Assembly: GCA_902795345.1 (NCBI GenBank)
Contig: CADBKO010000009.1
Coordinates: 57,951-121,950, forward strand
From: Oscillospiraceae bacterium
GTDB lineage: Bacteria > Bacillota > Clostridia > Oscillospirales > Oscillospiraceae
DNA: 64,000 nt
Direction of reading: 5' to 3'
Below are positions 8,788-16,070 of this stretch, one piece after another. Below the pieces are notes generated by a model. The model was not told where the DNA came from and made no database searches. It saw nothing but the letters and a program-made list of their open reading frames with translations. Positions within the stretch are counted from its first letter, which is position 1; each line of letters starts with the position of its first letter. The position numbers and the translations under genes are program-made.

Positions 8788-8839
8788 ATTATATAATGTG
8801 TCCCCGGCGATTGCAATTCCCGCCGCTTTCTGATATGCT
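8788..8839. promoter_or_regulatory. Divergent promoters sharing one self-complementary -35
   Basis: TTGCAA at 8811-8816 reads identically on both strands. Leftward it is 17 bases from TATAAT (8788-8793, minus strand) for the old yellow enzyme. Rightward it is 17 bases from TATGCT (8834-8839), which is preceded by TG and so is an extended -10, for the exonuclease gene. Confidence 0.7.
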
Positions 8840-8872
8840 TAGTTGATTTCATACGCTGTAAAGGAACTGGAA

Positions 8873-9868
8873 ATGTCGGACGGAAGATACATCGTTGCCC
8901 TGGATATGGAGTGGAACCAGCCCCTGCCCTGGAAGCAGTATCCCCGGGTGCCAAAGGCCATGCTCCCCGGTGAGATTATCCAGATCGGCGCCGTGAAGGT
9001 GGACCCGGCGGGGGAGGCGGTGGACGAACTGCGCCTCAGCGTGCGTCCCCGCTATTTCAAGCAGGTGCACTGGAAGGTCAAGAAACTGACCCGCCTCAGC
9101 GAGGAGGAGATGATGAACGGCATTCCCTTCCCGGAGGCGGCGGAAAAGCTGGGCGCGTGGCTCTGCGCCACGGGGCCGGATTATGATATTTTCGCCTGGG
9201 GGGGCGAGGATGAACGCATCCTCACCGCCAACCTGGAAGCCTGGGGCCTGGACCCGGACTGGTTGCCCCGGGACATCTATGACGCCCGCTTTATCTACGA
9301 CAGCTTCCTGGGGCGGGACGGCGTGAGCACCTCCCTGACGGATGCCGCCGCCGAGCTGGGGGCGGAGCTGGAGCTGGACCAGCATGACAGCCTCAACGAC
9401 GCCCGCTATCTGGCCGCCATCTGCCGGAAGACGGATCTGCGGCGGGGCATGGCGGAATACGAGGAGCTGGGGCCCGCCCCCGCGCCGGGGGAGCCCCTCC
9501 AGCGCCTGCGCTTGGCGGACCTGGCCGACCAGACGGAGGTCCTGAAGGAGCGGCAGCTGCGTTCCTTCGCCTGCCCCCGCTGCGGGAAAGAGCTCTTCTG
9601 CCGGGAATGGGTGCCCCAGAACAAGGACCGGCAGATCGCCCTTGTGGCCTGCCCCTGCGGAGCAAAGAGCCTCAGCCGCATCCACTGGAAGCCCCGCCCC
9701 AACGGCACCCTCAGCGTGGTGCGCACCGTCTATGAGGCGGACGGGGAGGCGGAGGAATTCTACAAAAAGCGCCTCCAGCGCTATCTCAGCGCCCAGAAGC
9801 ACGCCAAAAAGGCCAAGGAAAAAGAAGCCGCCGAAAAGAACGGCGGCGAAGGGAAAACGAAGGAATGA
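8873..9868 (+). CDS. DnaQ-like (DEDDh) 3'-5' exonuclease domain protein
   Basis: 331 residues. The N-terminal half is an RNase T/DnaQ exonuclease fold: Exo I (ALDMEWNQ), Exo II (the YDIFAWGGEDERIL region) and Exo III (HDSLNDARYLA, giving the H and D of DEDDh). The middle has two cysteine pairs (CPRCG and CPCG) that could form a zinc ribbon. The tail is a Lys/Glu/Ala-rich helix. The ATG was chosen over an upstream TTG because AAAGGA lies at the right distance. Whether it acts on DNA or RNA is unknown. It is followed by the hairpin cassette. Confidence 0.85.
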   Translation: MSDGRYIVALDMEWNQPLPWKQYPRVPKAMLPGEIIQIGAVKVDPAGEAVDELRLSVRPRYFKQVHWKVKKLTRLSEEEMMNGIPFPEAAEKLGAWLCATGPDYDIFAWGGEDERILTANLEAWGLDPDWLPRDIYDARFIYDSFLGRDGVSTSLTDAAAELGAELELDQHDSLNDARYLAAICRKTDLRRGMAEYEELGPAPAPGEPLQRLRLADLADQTEVLKERQLRSFACPRCGKELFCREWVPQNKDRQIALVACPCGAKSLSRIHWKPRPNGTLSVVRTVYEADGEAEEFYKKRLQRYLSAQKHAKKAKEKEAAEKNGGEGKTKE

Positions 9869-9880
9869 ACAAGGAACAAA

Positions 9881-10086
9881 GCGGCAGAGGAGACCTCCTC
9901 TGCCGCTCAACCTGTAGAGAAACCCTTTTGGCGGAGTTTCGATAAGCATGGGGGATTTGTGAAGGGGGACGGGAATCCCCCTTCACGTTATATCCTTGCA
10001 AAATCAGAATTGTATTCTGATTTTGCTGCTCAAGCTGTCGACACTTTGTCGACAGCTTGAGCGGCAGAGGAGACCTCCTCTGCCGC
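9881..10086. repeat. Cassette of five stem-loops bounded by identical palindromes
   Basis: Two identical 26-base near-palindromes (12-base arm GCGGCAGAGGAG, centre AC) lie at 9881-9906 and 10061-10086, exactly 180 bases apart. Between them are three perfect inverted repeats: 9959-9986 (arm GTGAAGGGGG), 10001-10023 (arm AAATCAGAAT) and 10031-10059 (arm CAAGCTGTCGACA). It fills the gap between convergent genes, so it may serve as terminators, but five stems exceed that need. It looks like a small non-coding repeat element. Confidence 0.75.
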
Positions 10087-10091
10087 TTGCT

Positions 10092-11372
10092 TCATCTTTT
10101 ATACTCAAATTCCCAGTTATACATGGAGATGGTGTCCCCCTCCTGCACACCCAGGTCCTCCAGCCGGTCGAAGACCCCGCTGGAGCGGAGGACGCGGTCG
10201 AAGTACATCCTTCCCTCGCTGTCGGAGAGGTTCACCCGGTTCAGCAGCCTTTCCAGCCAGGGGCCTTCCACGCTCCAGAGGTCCGCATCCTGCCGCGTGA
10301 TCGTCAGCTCCTCCGGCATGGGCGGGGCTTCCTCCGGCTCGATGAATTCCTCCTCAAAGACGGGGATGGGGGGCAGCTTCTGCAGGGCTGCGGCGGCAGC
10401 CAGGGTCAGGGGCCGCAGACCCTCTCCCGTGGCGGCGGAGATCTCATACAGGGGCAGTCCCTTTTCCGCGATATAGTCCCGGAAGCGGCGGAGGGCCTCT
10501 CCGTCGGGGTCCAGGTCCGTCTTGTTGGCGGCCACCAGCTGGGGCCGCTCCGCCAGGGCGGGGGAATACTGCTTCAGCTCCGCGTTGATGGCCTCGTAGT
10601 CCTCGATGGGGTCCCGCCCCTCGCTGCCGGAGGCGTCCACCACATGGATCAGCAGGCGGCAGCGCTCGATGTGCCGCAGGAAGTCGTGGCCCAGGCCCGC
10701 CCCTTCGGCGGCCCCCTCGATGATGCCGGGTATGTCCGCCATGACGAAGCTCTCCCCCTCGGCGGCCCAGACCACCCCCAGGTTGGGGTAGAGGGTGGTG
10801 AAGTGGTAGTCCGCGATCTTGGGATGGGCCCGGGAGACGGCGGCCAGCAGGGTGCTCTTGCCCACGTTGGGGAAGCCAACCAGGCCCACGTCCGCCAGCA
10901 GCTTCAGCTCCAGCACCACTTCCCGCTTCTGGCCCTCCATGCCGGGCTTGGCGAAGCGGGGCACCTGCCGGGTGGGGGTGGCGAAGTGCTTGTTGCCCCA
11001 GCCGCCCCGGCCTCCCTTGGCCAGCACATAGGGCACCGGGTCCGACATGTCGTGGATGACCGCGCCGGTAGCCCTGTCCCGAATGACGGTGCCCCGGGGC
11101 ACCCGGATCACCAGATCGGCCCCGTCCTTGCCGCTTTTCAGCCCTCCCTGGCCGTCCATGCCGTTGGGGGCCGTGTATTTGCGCTTGTAGCGGAAATCCA
11201 TGAGGGTGGACATGTTGTCGTCCGCCTGCATCACGATATTGCCGCCCTTCCCGCCGTCGCCCCCGTCGGGACCGCCGGCGGCCACATATTTTTCCCGGTG
11301 GAAGGCCACCGCCCCGTTGCCGCCCTTTCCGGCTGCCACGGTGATGACCGCTTTGTCCACAAACATAGCCAT
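10092..11372 (-). CDS. obgE: Obg family GTPase
   Basis: Essential ribosome-assembly and stress GTPase, 426 residues with the three Obg parts. The glycine-rich N-terminal Obg fold contains GGDGGKGG and GGRGGWGNKHF. The G domain has G1 GFPNVGKST, G3 DIPGI and G4 NKTDLD. The C-terminal OCT domain ends in GVQEGDTISMYNWEFEY. The start ATG has AAAGGA 7 bases upstream. It is the third gene of rplU-rpmA-obgE, the standard arrangement. Confidence 0.97.
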   Translation of the reverse strand: MAMFVDKAVITVAAGKGGNGAVAFHREKYVAAGGPDGGDGGKGGNIVMQADDNMSTLMDFRYKRKYTAPNGMDGQGGLKSGKDGADLVIRVPRGTVIRDRATGAVIHDMSDPVPYVLAKGGRGGWGNKHFATPTRQVPRFAKPGMEGQKREVVLELKLLADVGLVGFPNVGKSTLLAAVSRAHPKIADYHFTTLYPNLGVVWAAEGESFVMADIPGIIEGAAEGAGLGHDFLRHIERCRLLIHVVDASGSEGRDPIEDYEAINAELKQYSPALAERPQLVAANKTDLDPDGEALRRFRDYIAEKGLPLYEISAATGEGLRPLTLAAAAALQKLPPIPVFEEEFIEPEEAPPMPEELTITRQDADLWSVEGPWLERLLNRVNLSDSEGRMYFDRVLRSSGVFDRLEDLGVQEGDTISMYNWEFEYKR

Positions 11373-11435
11373 AGCTCTATCCTTTCACAGAAAAAGGACT
11401 GTCTCCGGCGGAGACAGTCCTTGATGCTGGCTGGT

Positions 11436-11705
11436 TTACTCGTCCAGCGCGGGGACCTCGTAAACGGAGACCTGCTTGCGGTCCCGGCCGAGGCGCTCAT
11501 AGCGGACGATGCCATCCTTCAGGGCGAAGAGGTTGTAGTTGCTGCCCAGGCCCACATTGGTGCCGGGATGGATCTTCGTGCCGCACTGGGTATAGAGAAT
11601 GTTGCCGGCGAGAACGAACTGACCGTCGGCCCGCTTGGCACCAAGACGCTTGGACTTGCTGTCGCGCCCGTTCTTGGTGGAGCCCATACCTTTTTTATGT
11701 GCCAT
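11436..11705 (-). CDS. rpmA: 50S ribosomal protein L27, no N-terminal extension
   Basis: 89 residues, beginning directly [15 protein letters not shown] and continuing with the L27 core ([14 protein letters not shown]). Most Firmicutes make L27 with a roughly nine-residue N-terminal extension that the protease Prp removes. An in-frame TGA lies six codons before this ATG, after which come GGAGGAG and ACC, so an extension is excluded. No prp gene lies in the 15-base gap to rplU. The N-terminus contacts the peptidyl transferase centre. Confidence 0.97.
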   Translation of the reverse strand: MAHKKGMGSTKNGRDSKSKRLGAKRADGQFVLAGNILYTQCGTKIHPGTNVGLGSNYNLFALKDGIVRYERLGRDRKQVSVYEVPALDE

Positions 11706-11720
11706 GGTTTCTCCTCCTTC

Positions 11721-12041
11721 TCAGCCGACCGTAATGGCGTCGATCTGGACCTGCGTATAGGGCTGACGATGGCCCTGACGCCGCCGGTAATTCTTCTTGG
11801 CCTTGTACTTGAAAACGCGGATCTTCTTGCCTTTGCCGTTCTTGATGACCTTGGCGGTCACCACGGCGCCGGCCACGGTGGGGGTGCCGATGATGGGATC
11901 GGCTTCGCTGTTCACCACGGCCAGGACCTGGTCGAAGGTGACGGTCTCGCCGGACTCGACAGGCAGCTTTTCGATGAACAGAATGTCGCCCTCTGCCACC
12001 CGATACTGCTTGCCGCCGGTCACGATGATTGCATGCTGCAA
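11721..12041 (-). CDS. rplU: 50S ribosomal protein L21
   Basis: 106 residues when started at a TTG that has AAGGAG 8 bases upstream. The product then begins [15 protein letters not shown], matching the family start. An in-frame ATG 22 codons upstream lacks a ribosome binding site and would add a non-homologous tail that overlaps the leader. The C-terminal [12 protein letters not shown] block is typical. It is the first gene of the rplU-rpmA-obgE operon. Confidence 0.95.
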   Translation of the reverse strand: MQHAIIVTGGKQYRVAEGDILFIEKLPVESGETVTFDQVLAVVNSEADPIIGTPTVAGAVVTAKVIKNGKGKKIRVFKYKAKKNYRRRQGHRQPYTQVQIDAITVG

Positions 12042-12049
12042 GGTGATTT

Positions 12050-12117
12050 CTCCTTGTCTGAAGTCTCGCTCTTGTAGGTGCGGGACCTGTCCCGTCTTGA
12101 TACCCATTCGAAGCGGC
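12050..12117 (-). promoter_or_regulatory. Candidate L21 leader in the rplU 5' UTR
   Basis: The leader between the promoter and the rplU start is about 75 bases long and contains a CGGGAC-AG-GTCCCG stem (12081-12094). Firmicutes rplU operons often carry an L21 autoregulatory leader here. Position and stem fit, but I cannot confirm the consensus structure. Confidence 0.4.
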
Positions 12118-12123
12118 TTAGAG

Positions 12124-12152
12124 ACTATATCATCATCCGGCTATCCTGTCAA
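12124..12152 (-). promoter_or_regulatory. Consensus sigma-A promoter of rplU-rpmA-obgE
   Basis: TTGACA and TATAGT on the minus strand with a 17-base spacer. The -35 overlaps the last codons of the upstream ytvI-like gene. Confidence 0.85.
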
Positions 12153-13351
12153 GGCTTTTTTTCTTCCGTGTGCTTCTCGACTTCTGTGTGCTTCTCCCCG
12201 GGAGCTTTTTCCCCTTTTTTGCGGAAACGGTAGACCACCTTGCCGGGCTTATCCTCCTTCGGCTCGGGAACGGAGAACAGGTTGATGGGAACGTCGGGGT
12301 CGTTGTTGAGGTTCACAAGGATGGCCGCGCCGATGGGCAGACCGAAGAGGCCCCATGCGCCGAAGAGACTGGTGCCCACGAACATGCAGGCCAGCGTGAC
12401 CAGGGGCGGCAGCCCCACCTGCTTGCCCACCACCTTGGGTTCCAGGAACTGGCGCACCACCAGGATGACCACATAGAGGATCAGGAGGCCCAGAGCCTGG
12501 AGGGTTTTCCCCTGGATAAGGGAGATCACAGCCCAGGGCAGCAGGATCGCCCCGGCTCCCACCACGGGGAAGATGTCAAAGATGGCGATGAGGGCGGCCA
12601 GGAGGATCGCCCTCCGGACGCCGATAATGAGGAGGCCCAGGGTCAGCTCCCCGAAGGTGATGAGCATCACCAGCAGATAGCTCTTGCCGTACTGCCGGAT
12701 GATGTTGCGGAAGCTGCGGATGGCGTAGCCCGCCGTTTCCGTGAATTTGGCGGGGAGGTTCCGCTGAAGGAAGGCCTTCATGCCGTCATAGGAGACGGCG
12801 GTGAAAAAGCTGGCGATGACCGCGATCAGGGCGGAGATGAGGACGGAAGGCAGGGCGGTGACCAGGCCGGTCAGCTTCCCCACGGCGGTGACGGAGAAAT
12901 TGGTGACGGCGCCGCCCACGGAGGAGATCACCTGGGGCAGGACCATGTTCACCACGTCCGCCACGCTGGGGTCGAAGCGGGCGGCCAGGTCCTGCGCGTT
13001 GGCATAGAGATTGCGGAGGCCCGGTTCGATGGTCTGGGTGTAGAGCTCAGGCAGCTTGCCCAGGTATTGGGCAAGGCCGGTGAGCAGGTCCACCAGCAGC
13101 AGCATGGCCAGGACGCCCAGCAGCAGGTAGAACAGCAGCACCGTCACCACGATCAGGGCGGAGGCCAGCTTCGGAGCCCGCTGCCGGTAAAGGCGGCCGA
13201 GAGGCCGCAGCAGCCAGGCCACCAGCAGAGCGATGACGAAGGGCAGCAGCAGATTCAGCAGGTAGCGAAAGATCAGGTAGGTGATGCCGGCGATGATGGC
13301 CCAATAGGCGACGTTGACGATAAATTTTCGACGCTTGTCCGTTTTTTCCAA
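12149..13351 (-). CDS. AI-2E/PerM family transporter, YtvI-like
   Basis: 400-residue polytopic membrane protein. It has paired N-terminal hydrophobic segments, a central soluble stretch, then further helices including the conserved FDIFPVVGAGAILLPWA and RQFLEPKVVG motifs of the PerM/YtvI family. Members include the Bacillus sporulation membrane protein YtvI and sodium/proton antiporters; the substrate here is unknown. The charged tail contains a short EKHTE repeat. The start is TTG with AAAGGAGG 7 bases upstream. Its 3' end carries the -35 of the rplU promoter. Confidence 0.85.
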   Translation of the reverse strand: MEKTDKRRKFIVNVAYWAIIAGITYLIFRYLLNLLLPFVIALLVAWLLRPLGRLYRQRAPKLASALIVVTVLLFYLLLGVLAMLLLVDLLTGLAQYLGKLPELYTQTIEPGLRNLYANAQDLAARFDPSVADVVNMVLPQVISSVGGAVTNFSVTAVGKLTGLVTALPSVLISALIAVIASFFTAVSYDGMKAFLQRNLPAKFTETAGYAIRSFRNIIRQYGKSYLLVMLITFGELTLGLLIIGVRRAILLAALIAIFDIFPVVGAGAILLPWAVISLIQGKTLQALGLLILYVVILVVRQFLEPKVVGKQVGLPPLVTLACMFVGTSLFGAWGLFGLPIGAAILVNLNNDPDVPINLFSVPEPKEDKPGKVVYRFRKKGEKAPGEKHTEVEKHTEEKKP

Positions 13352-13382
13352 ATCCGCGCCTCCTTTCTCCCGGCGGCTATGT

Positions 13383-13949
13383 TCAGAAATTGATGACGCC
13401 CAGGTGCTCCAGCAGGATCTTCAGACCCAGCAGGATGAGGATCACGCCCCCGGCGATCTGGGCGCCCTTGCGCCAGCGCTCACCGAAGATGCTGCCGATC
13501 TTCACTCCCGCGGCGCTGAGCAGGAAGGTGACGACGCCGATGAAGCAGACGGCGGGCACGATGCGCACCCGGAGGAAGCCGAAGGTGACCCCCACGGCCA
13601 GGGCGTCGATGCTGGTGGCCAGAGCCATGGGCAGCATGACCTTCCAGGCCAGGGAGCCGTCCTCCCCGCTGTCGTCGTTTTTCCAGGCCTCCCGCAGCAT
13701 GTTGGCGCCGATGCCCGCCAGCAGCACGAAGGCGATCCAGTGGTCCACGCTGACGATGTATTTCTCGAAGCGGGAGCCCAGGAAAAAGCCGATCAGGGGC
13801 ATGATCGCCTGAAATGCGCCGAACCAGGCCCCGGGGATCAGCATGTGGCGGGCACGCACCTTCCCGGCGGCCAGCCCCTTGCAGACCGCCACGGCAAAGG
13901 CGTCCATGCTCAAGCCCACCGCCACCAGAAACAGCTCGAATATGCTCAA
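13383..13949 (-). CDS. mntP: Manganese efflux pump MntP
   Basis: 188 residues with six predicted membrane helices. The two half-repeats each carry the MntP acidic motif: GLSMDAFAVAV near the N-terminus and ATSIDALAVGVTFGF in the second half. It exports Mn2+ from the cytoplasm. The start is TTG, overlapping the upstream DUF5685 stop by three bases, with GGAGGG 9 bases upstream. No yybP-ykoY riboswitch is visible before the pair. Confidence 0.93.
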   Translation of the reverse strand: MSIFELFLVAVGLSMDAFAVAVCKGLAAGKVRARHMLIPGAWFGAFQAIMPLIGFFLGSRFEKYIVSVDHWIAFVLLAGIGANMLREAWKNDDSGEDGSLAWKVMLPMALATSIDALAVGVTFGFLRVRIVPAVCFIGVVTFLLSAAGVKIGSIFGERWRKGAQIAGGVILILLGLKILLEHLGVINF

Positions 13950-14767
13950 ATATGTTTTCCCTCCATGACCGGCATCTGCTTCCAGACGCCGGCGTACAGT
14001 ATGCTGCGCTGGATTTCCGCGTCCCGCAGCAGGGGCAGCTTTTCCCAGGCGGCCGTCGCGTCGCCCATCAGGTCCAGCAGGATATCCCGCAGCTCCTCCG
14101 CCGTCGCCCCTTCCCGGACCATGGCGGAGACCGGGTTATACAGGCCCCGGCGCTCGTCTCTTTTCCGGTCCGTCACCGCATCCAGCAGGTAGATGAAGCG
14201 GCCCAGGTTCTGCCCCAGGGCGCGGAGATCCCTCTCCCAGCGGTCCGCCCGCAGCACGAATACCTCCCCCAGCAGACGGCCGAAGGCATTGGCCCCCGGG
14301 TCGGGGCCGGGTTCGCGCCGCTGCTCTATGTCCTTCAGCTCCGCCATGCTCTCCCGGATGACGGCCCACTGCCGGGGATTGCGCTCCGCAGCCTCGGCGG
14401 CGGCTCTTTCCAGCAGCTTCGCCTCCGCCCATTTCCAGGGCAGGCGCTCGTCCGCCCAGTCGTCCAGAGCGTTGAGCCTGGCCAGCAGCACATTCAGGTC
14501 CGCGGCGTAGTCCGTTATCTCGCTGTGCCAGCTGTGGCGCTTCGTCAGGGGGTGGATGGGGCAGGGCCCCTGCTCCGCCGTCTCCTCCGGCTCATAGAGA
14601 GCGTTCAGCGTCAGGGTGAGAAAAACCATGTCGTAGGTGAGGCAGCAGCGGCTCAGAGTGCCGCAGCGCCGCCCGATCCGGCGGCAGAGGCCGCAGTAGC
14701 AGCCCCGGTAGCGTTTTTTCCCTTCCTCCGACAGGGCGGGGATGTCCGCGATCATAGTACCAAACAT
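13946..14767 (-). CDS. DUF5685 family protein
   Basis: 273 residues. The opening MFGTMIADIPALSEEGKKRY followed by the cysteine-rich RGCYCGLCRRIGRRCG matches the DUF5685 start from memory. It is mainly helical, with no signal peptide or membrane segment, and its function is unknown. The CxxC cluster could bind a metal or Fe-S cluster. It is translationally coupled to mntP, hinting at a metal-related role (inference only). A TGATATAAT extended -10 lies at 14825-14830 on the minus strand; no clear ribosome binding site precedes the ATG. Confidence 0.75.
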   Translation of the reverse strand: MFGTMIADIPALSEEGKKRYRGCYCGLCRRIGRRCGTLSRCCLTYDMVFLTLTLNALYEPEETAEQGPCPIHPLTKRHSWHSEITDYAADLNVLLARLNALDDWADERLPWKWAEAKLLERAAAEAAERNPRQWAVIRESMAELKDIEQRREPGPDPGANAFGRLLGEVFVLRADRWERDLRALGQNLGRFIYLLDAVTDRKRDERRGLYNPVSAMVREGATAEELRDILLDLMGDATAAWEKLPLLRDAEIQRSILYAGVWKQMPVMEGKHI

Positions 14768-14874
14768 ATGCGTTATACCGTGTCAGATGAACGATTTTCC
14801 GTGATTCTTCCGTAAATCTAAAGTATTATATCACTCCTGTCAAGCAGATGGAAAAAGAGAGAGACAAACCGCAG

Positions 14875-14903
14875 TTGACAACGCCCGGAGGGGGCTATAT
14901 TAT
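14875..14903 (+). promoter_or_regulatory. Sigma-A promoter of the URO-D family gene
   Basis: TTGACA and TATTAT with a 17-base spacer, about 35 bases before the start codon. Confidence 0.8.
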
Positions 14904-14938
14904 TTCAGTAAGGAAACCGAAAACCTGGAGGAAACAGC

Positions 14939-15928
14939 ATGCTTACACCTCGAGAAAACGCTATGGCGATCTACAACGGGCAGCAGCCGGATTACTACGG
15001 CGACCTGATGGACGCCATCCAATTGCTGCCGGACCCCATCCTCACTGCCTCCCGCACCCCCCAGGACGGGCTGGAGCATAAGGACCTTTGGGGCACTACC
15101 TATATTTTCAAGCCCGGCTCCCCCGGCGCCCACCCCCACGTCACCGATGAAAACGCGGTCATCAAGGACATCGAGCATTGGCAGGAGGACCTGGTGGTCC
15201 CGCCCTGGGAGGGCTGGGACTGGAGCATGGCAAAGAAGGTCGCGGAGGAGACGGACCGCCGGGAAAAGCTGGTGGGGATCATGTTCAGCGGCGGCCTTTT
15301 TGAGCGCTCCCACCACCTCATGGGCATGGTGAACGCCCTGTGCGCCTATCTGGAATACCCGGAGGAGATGGCCGGGATGCTCCGGGCCATCGCGGACCAT
15401 AAGATCGGCTATATCCGGGAAATGGGGAAGCAGGTCCACCCGGACATCATCTTCTATCATGACGACTGGGGCAGCAAGCAGAATGTGTTCCTGCCGCCGG
15501 ATGTGTGGCGGGAGATCATCAAGCCCCTGCAGCAGGAGATTTCCGACGCCATCCACGAGGCAGGCATGATCTACATGCACCATGCCGACTGCATCTGCCA
15601 GCCCATTGTGGAGGACATGGTGGAGATCGGCATCGACATCTGGCAGGGGGTCATCCCCCAGAACGACATCGTGGAGATCCAGCGCATCACCAAGGGAAAG
15701 CTGGCCATGGTGGGCGGCGTGGACGGCCCGAAGATCGACGTGGAGAACATCACCGACGACGACATCCGCGCCGAGGTGCGCCGGGCCATCGACACCTATT
15801 GCCCCGGCGGGCGCTTCTATCCCTCCATCCCCAACGGGGTCTGCTTCCTCCAGCACAACAATGCCGTTTATCGGGACGAGCTGGAAAAGTACGGGCGGGA
15901 ATTTGCCCGAAAACATCCAATAAAATAA
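14939..15928 (+). CDS. URO-D superfamily protein (MtaA/CmuA-like)
   Basis: 329 residues of the uroporphyrinogen decarboxylase / corrinoid methyltransferase superfamily (COG0407 type). Signatures are GIMFSGGLFERSHHLMG, FYHDDWGSKQN, YMHHADCICQPIVEDMVEIG and MVGGVDG. The H-x-D-C stretch and the later Cys of PNGVCFLQ could provide a methyltransferase-type zinc site. No corrinoid protein or heme gene lies nearby, so haem synthesis is unlikely and a methyl- or aryl-ether-related role is possible but unproven. It is monocistronic with its own strong promoter and a GGAGG site. Confidence 0.82.
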   Translation: MLTPRENAMAIYNGQQPDYYGDLMDAIQLLPDPILTASRTPQDGLEHKDLWGTTYIFKPGSPGAHPHVTDENAVIKDIEHWQEDLVVPPWEGWDWSMAKKVAEETDRREKLVGIMFSGGLFERSHHLMGMVNALCAYLEYPEEMAGMLRAIADHKIGYIREMGKQVHPDIIFYHDDWGSKQNVFLPPDVWREIIKPLQQEISDAIHEAGMIYMHHADCICQPIVEDMVEIGIDIWQGVIPQNDIVEIQRITKGKLAMVGGVDGPKIDVENITDDDIRAEVRRAIDTYCPGGRFYPSIPNGVCFLQHNNAVYRDELEKYGREFARKHPIK

Positions 15929-15936
15929 ACACGACT

Positions 15937-16035
15937 ATTTCGCCGGAATGTCCTTCGCAAAATGGAAGCGGCCGCTTCCCTTTTGAAGAGGAGGAGCAGC
16001 GAAGCGAGTGAACTTCGGTTCTCTGAACCGAAGCC
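15937..16035. repeat. Short palindromic repeat region, copy A
   Basis: Contains CGCCGGAAT, the palindrome GGAAGCGGCCGCTTCC (15964-15979) flanked by AAAAT and CTTTT, and a separate 9-base hairpin CTTCGGTTC / GAACCGAAG (16013-16033). The first part resembles, in opposite orientation, the element at 52180-52278. Confidence 0.6.
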
Positions 16036-16070
16036 AGCGATACGGAGCTTGCGACGACGAAAGGAGAAAT

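Noticed and set aside
12042..12107. In-frame ATG giving a 22-residue longer L21
   Set aside because: No ribosome binding site, no match to L21 N-termini, and it overlaps the leader stem; the TTG with AAGGAG is better.
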